A program made the translations under genes and the position numbers. A DNA stretch of 64,000 nt from Ferruginibacter sp. (GTDB taxonomy: Bacteria > Bacteroidota > Bacteroidia > Chitinophagales > Chitinophagaceae). Under the pieces are notes generated by a model. The model was not told the DNA's origin. It worked only from the letters and a program-made list of their open reading frames with translations, and did not search any database. Location: the NCBI GenBank assembly GCA_014379625.1, contig JACMLJ010000039.1:62001-126000 (forward strand), written 5' to 3'. Positions within the stretch are counted from its first letter, which is position 1. The number at the start of each line of letters is the position of its first letter. Below, in pieces: positions 59,568 through 64,000 of the stretch.

Positions 59568-61310
59568 TCAAGTAGCCAGTTTACTTTTCCGGTACCCATA
59601 CAAAAGGTAAATTACCAAGCCTATGGCCAGCCAGCCAAGAAACCATGCCCAGTTACTTTTAGTCATACCCGTGAGCAGGTACAGGCAGGTGATCAGGCCC
59701 ATCAGGGGGATCAATGAATATTTTTTTATAAATGCAATAATGGCCAGCAGCAAGGCAACTATCCAAAAAATGACCAATGTAATATTGGGTGTGGCTGCAT
59801 CCATGAAACTGATTTTCCCTTTTGTATAATCCGCATTATCACTGAAATCAAAACTAAACATATCCGTAAAATAGCTTTTTGATAAACTGGCAGCCAACAC
59901 CATTGAACCAATTACGATCAATGGGAAAATAAACTGGCCGTTAATGTAGGGAAGATGAAATTTTCCGGTTTGCTTTTCTTTTCGGGGTATCAATAATACG
60001 CCCCCGCAAACCAATACAAATGCAAACAAAGTGGCAATGCTGGTGAAGTCGAGCACGAATGTTTTATCGGTAAATAAAATAGGGACCCCTACCACCAGGC
60101 CGGTTACGATGGTAGCGAAGGAGGGTGTTTTATATTTTTTATGGATTTTTTGAAATACGGGGGGCATCAACCCATCCCGGCTCATGCTCATCCAAATGCG
60201 AGGCTGTCCCATCTGAAAAACCAATAACACACTCGTCATAGCAACTACGGCTGCAATGGCCACAAAGAATTGCATCCAGCCTACATTAAGGTTTTGCTTT
60301 TCAAAGATAAAAGCAAGTGGATCACCCACCCCTTCAAAATTGCGGTAATTAACAGCGCCTGTTAAAACCAGGGTGAGTAAAATATACACTATGGTACAGA
60401 TCACCAGCGAAAGGATCATTCCCCTTGGAAGGTCGCGCTGCGGATTTTTACTTTCTTCGGCCAGCACACTTACCGCATCAAAGCCAATATAGGCAAAGAA
60501 TACACCACTCACTGCCGCCATTACCCCACTGAAACCATTGGGCATAAACGATCGTATATTTTCATCATTGGCGGGGGTCCAGTTGAAGGTGAGCCCGTTC
60601 GAAAAAACAAGGTAGCCGCCTACCAGTATCACCAGCGATACCACGATCATTTTAAGGATCACCATTACATTACTGAAGTTGCGGCTTTCTTTAATACCCC
60701 GGTACACCAATAAAGTGATGAGTATATTAATCATAAATGCCGGCAAATCAAAAATGATCCGCAGGTTGCCGATCATGGGGGCATTGTTCCATGCATCCAG
60801 TACTTCTTTATTAGTGCTCCCATCGGCCAATGCGTCTTTAACTTCCATATAACTGGTACAGAGGTATTGTGGAATATAGACGTTGATCTTTTCCAAAAAA
60901 GAAGTAAAATAATCACTCCAGCTATAAGCTACATAAATATTACCGATGGAATATTCCATGATCAAAGCCCAGCCAATGATCCATGCAAACAATTCTCCAA
61001 AAGAAGCATAGGCGTAGGTGTAAGCGCTACCGGCTACCGGTATTCGACTTGCAAACTCCGAATAACAAAACGCGGTAAAGGCGCAGGCTATCGCCGTGAT
61101 AATAAATAAAATTACCACACCGGGACCGCCATGAAACACGGCGCCGCCCAAACTACTGAAACTACCCGCACCCAAAATAGCCGCTATACCAAAAAAAGTA
61201 AGATCACGCAGGGAAAGCACTCGTTTTAATCCCTCACCCGCGTGCGCATCATCGCTTCCTTCAGCTAAAATATTTTCAATCTTCTTTGTTCGGAATAAAG
61301 AATTGGACAT
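59568..61310 (-). CDS. APC-superfamily amino acid permease
   Basis: A 580-residue transporter with about fourteen membrane segments, which matches the cationic amino acid transporter (CAT/YfnA) group. The N-terminal LRDLTFFGIAAILGAGSFSSLGG is the APC substrate-binding helix (the usual GAGIF is GAGSF here). YIGFDAVSVLAEESKNPQRDLPRG is a further CAT signature. A plausible role is uptake of amino acids. The substrate is not determined. It is single, between the DUF2027 and polyprenyl synthase genes. Confidence 0.9.
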   Translation of the reverse strand: MSNSLFRTKKIENILAEGSDDAHAGEGLKRVLSLRDLTFFGIAAILGAGSFSSLGGAVFHGGPGVVILFIITAIACAFTAFCYSEFASRIPVAGSAYTYAYASFGELFAWIIGWALIMEYSIGNIYVAYSWSDYFTSFLEKINVYIPQYLCTSYMEVKDALADGSTNKEVLDAWNNAPMIGNLRIIFDLPAFMINILITLLVYRGIKESRNFSNVMVILKMIVVSLVILVGGYLVFSNGLTFNWTPANDENIRSFMPNGFSGVMAAVSGVFFAYIGFDAVSVLAEESKNPQRDLPRGMILSLVICTIVYILLTLVLTGAVNYRNFEGVGDPLAFIFEKQNLNVGWMQFFVAIAAVVAMTSVLLVFQMGQPRIWMSMSRDGLMPPVFQKIHKKYKTPSFATIVTGLVVGVPILFTDKTFVLDFTSIATLFAFVLVCGGVLLIPRKEKQTGKFHLPYINGQFIFPLIVIGSMVLAASLSKSYFTDMFSFDFSDNADYTKGKISFMDAATPNITLVIFWIVALLLAIIAFIKKYSLIPLMGLITCLYLLTGMTKSNWAWFLGWLAIGLVIYLLYGYRKSKLAT

Positions 61311-61505
61311 GTGGGTATTGGTTATTGAAAAAGGAAATTAAGGATTTTTTTTTTTAGATTGACAAATCAGGGGAAAGGAACCAATTTATAGATATAATTT
61401 AGGTAAGTAATTGTAAATCCCTATCGTGGCTTTAATCGATGTTGGCGGTTGTTACAGAGCCGCATGCCCGCCAGGCTTTACAACCGATGAGGGATTCAGA
61501 TGGCA

Positions 61506-62480
61506 TTAACTTTCGCGTTGTACCAGGTATTCTGCAAGCTCCGTCAAAGGTTTTTTACGGGCCGTTAATACCGCGGTATCTTCCAAATGCTGCAATGCTG
61601 TTTGCAGGTATTTTTCTTTCAACTGTTGCGCCCATTCATCTACTTTGCAATCCCGGTAAATCGATAAAACCTTATTTACCTTTTCATCTTTATTTACTGC
61701 AGCATTGAACATCAAAGCCGCCAGTTCTTTCTTTTGGATATCCGAAGCAATATCCATTGCATAGATCATTAAGAAAGTTTTTTTGTTGGAAATAATATCC
61801 CCACCTACCTGTTTGCCAAATTTGCCGGGGTCGCCAAAAGCATCCAGGTAATCATCCTGTACCTGGAAGGCAATGCCCAGGTTTTTTCCAAACTCATATA
61901 AATGTTGCTGATTCCCTAACCCGGCCCCACCCAATATTGCCCCCATTTTCAAACTTGAAGCCAATAATACCGAAGTTTTCAAAGTGATCATGTTTACATA
62001 TTCCTCCAGGCTTACCGAGGTTCTTGTTTCAAAATCCATGTCTAATTGCTGGCCTTCGCAAACGGCTTTCGCCGTTTGATTAAAAAGGTGGATTATCTTT
62101 TGTGAATAATCCCGTTTTATTTTATTCAGGTATTCGTAAGACTGCACCAGCATTACATCTCCTGCAAGCAAAGCAGTGGATTCACCGTACTTTGTGTGCA
62201 CGGTTTCCATTCCGCGTCGCAGTGGCGCCTTATCCATGATATCATCATGTATCAAACTAAAATTATGAAACAATTCAATAGCGATGGCCACTTCATGGGC
62301 ATCCGGGTTAATTTCATCAAATAATTCGTTGCCCATTAAAACACAAACAGGCCTGATCCTTTTACCGCCTAACTGCAAAATATATTGCGCAGGATCATAC
62401 AGCGAGGCTGTATGGGTGGGAAAATGACGGGTATTAAATTTTTCTTCGAATATTTTTGACAGTTCTGTAAAAGAGTGCAT
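61506..62480 (-). CDS. Polyprenyl (geranylgeranyl/farnesyl-type) diphosphate synthase
   Basis: A 324-residue trans-prenyltransferase. The first Asp-rich motif is LIHDDIMDKAPLRRG and the second QVQDDYLDAFGDPGKFGK, both with full metal ligands. GGKRIRP binds IPP. The residues before the first motif, which set chain length, do not allow a clear call by eye between C15/C20 and longer products. It lies about 65 bases after the RNase R gene on the same strand. Confidence 0.92.
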   Translation of the reverse strand: MHSFTELSKIFEEKFNTRHFPTHTASLYDPAQYILQLGGKRIRPVCVLMGNELFDEINPDAHEVAIAIELFHNFSLIHDDIMDKAPLRRGMETVHTKYGESTALLAGDVMLVQSYEYLNKIKRDYSQKIIHLFNQTAKAVCEGQQLDMDFETRTSVSLEEYVNMITLKTSVLLASSLKMGAILGGAGLGNQQHLYEFGKNLGIAFQVQDDYLDAFGDPGKFGKQVGGDIISNKKTFLMIYAMDIASDIQKKELAALMFNAAVNKDEKVNKVLSIYRDCKVDEWAQQLKEKYLQTALQHLEDTAVLTARKKPLTELAEYLVQRES

Positions 62481-62546
62481 AAAGTAAACTGCGATATTGC
62501 AAAATCACCGGGCCTGTCTTTAAGCGGGGCAACCTGCGTTAGAAAA

Positions 62547-64000
62547 TTATAGTTTCTTTTTGGTAGCTAATTTTGCTTTCGCGATGTTGAGGGTTGGTTT
62601 GCTTTCATCCTGCACCCAATGATAATCTAACTGGCGTTTTTCGAGGTTGGCAGCTACCACTTTTATTTTTACCGCATCACCCATCCTGAATTTTTTCCCG
62701 GTACGTATTCCTACGAGGGCATAATCCGCTTCATCCAGTTTGAATTCATCAAACTCACTCAGGTCCCGCACGGTTACCATGCCCTCGCATTTATGCAAAA
62801 CGGTTTCTACAAAAAAACCGAAACCGGCCACCCCGCTGATGATACCGTCAAACTCTTCTCCAAGATAGTCCTTCATAAACTCTACCTGCTTGTATTTGTT
62901 ACCCGCTCTCTCGGCTTCCATGGCCTTGCGTTCCTTATCGCTGCAATGCTTGCATTTCTCTTCCATCTTTTTGTCTATCTTCAATTCCTTATCCAAGCAT
63001 TCCTGCAATATCCGGTGCACCATTACATCCGGGTAGCGGCGTATGGGTGAGGTAAAATGACAATAATGCTCAAATCCCAAACCATAATGGCCAATATTTT
63101 TAGAAGTATAAATTGCCTTGGCCATGGTGCGGATGCCCAATTGTTCCAGTACATGCTGCTCAGGTTTTCCGCTTACATCTTTTAATAAATTATTAAATGA
63201 TGCAGCCACGGCCGCTTCATCGTGAATATCGAATGTATAGCCGAATTTTTTTGCAAAGGCCGCAAATGGCTTTAGCTTTTCATCATCCGGTGTGTCGTGT
63301 ATACGATAGGGAAAAGGTACCGGCTCTTTGTTGCTCTTTATCCTCGAAACATATTCCGCAATGGTTCGGTTGGCGAGTAACATAAACTCTTCCACCAGCT
63401 TATGCGCATCTTTACTTTCTTTTACTACGATACCTATTGGTTTGCCTTTTTCATCCAGCGTAAACCGCACTTCCTGCGAAGAAAAATTGATCGCACCGTT
63501 GTCGAATCTTTCTTTCCGGAATTGTTTGGCCAAATCATCCAATAATAAAATGGCCTTATGATGCAGCCCTTCTTTGGTTTCGATGACCTGTTGTACATCT
63601 TCATAAGTAAAGCGGTGATCACTGTGGATGATCGTTCTACCGATCCATTTATGTTTTATTTCTCCCCGGTTGGTGATCTGAAAAATAACTGAGAAGGTAT
63701 ATTTATCTTCATCCGGCCTGAGTGAGCAAAGCTCGTTGCTGATTTTTTCGGGCAGCATCGGGTTTACCCTATCCGGCAAATACACGCTGGTGGCCCTTTC
63801 ATAGGCCGCCTTATCTAAAATGCTATCCGGCTTTACAAAATGGCTTACATCGGCTATATGTACCCCGATCTCATAATTACCATTGTCTAAATTCCTGATA
63901 GATATGGCATCGTCAAAATCTTTAGCATCCACCGGGTCGATCGTAAACGTTAAGATGTCCCGGCAGTCTTTTCTTTTCTTCAACTCTTCCCGAGTAATCG
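62547..64000 (-). CDS. rnr: Ribonuclease R, C-terminal part (5' end outside the window)
   Basis: At least 484 residues of an RNB-family 3'-5' exoribonuclease. The frame stays open to the window edge (ITREELKKRKDCRD), so the N-terminal cold-shock domains are missing from view. The catalytic RNB domain shows TIDPVDAKDFDDAIS with the four Mg-binding aspartates, then HIADVSHFV and HFTSPIRRYPDVMVHR. An S1 RNA-binding domain follows (GEEFDGIISGVAGFGFFV...) with a basic C-terminal tail. RNase R degrades structured RNA. The cut is only the window border and not a truncation. Confidence 0.93.
   Translation of the reverse strand, partial: ITREELKKRKDCRDILTFTIDPVDAKDFDDAISIRNLDNGNYEIGVHIADVSHFVKPDSILDKAAYERATSVYLPDRVNPMLPEKISNELCSLRPDEDKYTFSVIFQITNRGEIKHKWIGRTIIHSDHRFTYEDVQQVIETKEGLHHKAILLLDDLAKQFRKERFDNGAINFSSQEVRFTLDEKGKPIGIVVKESKDAHKLVEEFMLLANRTIAEYVSRIKSNKEPVPFPYRIHDTPDDEKLKPFAAFAKKFGYTFDIHDEAAVAASFNNLLKDVSGKPEQHVLEQLGIRTMAKAIYTSKNIGHYGLGFEHYCHFTSPIRRYPDVMVHRILQECLDKELKIDKKMEEKCKHCSDKERKAMEAERAGNKYKQVEFMKDYLGEEFDGIISGVAGFGFFVETVLHKCEGMVTVRDLSEFDEFKLDEADYALVGIRTGKKFRMGDAVKIKVVAANLEKRQLDYHWVQDESKPTLNIAKAKLATKKKL

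Overview
The window reads as chromosomal DNA of a Bacteroidota species, most likely in or near the Chitinophagaceae. The evidence is two SusC/SusD pairs, an ECF sigma/FecR pair, TonB-dependent receptors, TAnnTTTG-type -7 promoter elements, A-rich leaders without Shine-Dalgarno sites, and GH144 enzymes (a family founded on a Chitinophaga protein). Genus and species cannot be fixed from the sequence alone. I see no rRNA, tRNA, phage, insertion sequence or CRISPR array.

Layout. 1-2380: the tail of an unidentified gene, then kup. 2482-16837: a minus-strand locus that looks like one transcription unit behind an XRE-cupin regulator: SusC, SusD, YncE/phosphoesterase, TonB receptor, PhnZ-like HD oxygenase, phosphonatase-like HAD hydrolase, DUF5690 transporter and FAD amine oxidoreductase. 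It combines outer-membrane capture with C-P bond chemistry and appears to be a phosphonate utilisation locus. 17011-34096: a second minus-strand polysaccharide utilisation locus with ECF sigma, FecR, STN-type SusC, SusD, a LamG lipoprotein, two GH144 proteins, GH43+CBM/FnIII, an SGNH esterase, GH3 and an alpha/beta esterase; beta-1,2-glucan is the best substrate guess. 34399-35053: a HigBA toxin-antitoxin pair behind a perfect palindromic operator. 35186-40626: YitT, then a divergent uronate cluster (exuT, eda / kdgK, YhcH). 39730-40010: two tandem repeat arrays. 40767-49676: a nine-gene operon for chorismate, Phe and Tyr synthesis, with a candidate transcription attenuator in front. 50204-52191: a small lipoprotein, then a sigma factor overlapping or abutting a membrane anti-sigma/trypsin-like protease fusion. 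52396-64000: mostly housekeeping genes (nucleotidyltransferase, ACC-deaminase family, lipB, rluD, DUF3817, sterol desaturase family, DUF2027/Smr, amino acid permease, polyprenyl synthase and the C-terminal part of RNase R).

How the parts work together. The two SusCD loci sit back to back but are controlled differently. The phosphonate-type locus has no STN domain and carries five copies of a 7-bp half-site, AAGTTTA/TAAACTT, next to the susC promoter, which fits repression by the adjacent XRE-cupin protein. The glucan-type locus uses sigma/FecR/STN signalling. In the aromatic operon an eight-codon reading frame with Tyr and Phe codons precedes a strong terminator just upstream of pheA. Several minus-strand genes end inside, or directly against, short degenerate repeats. 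An 86-87 bp dispersed element occurs twice, at 49994 and 54325.
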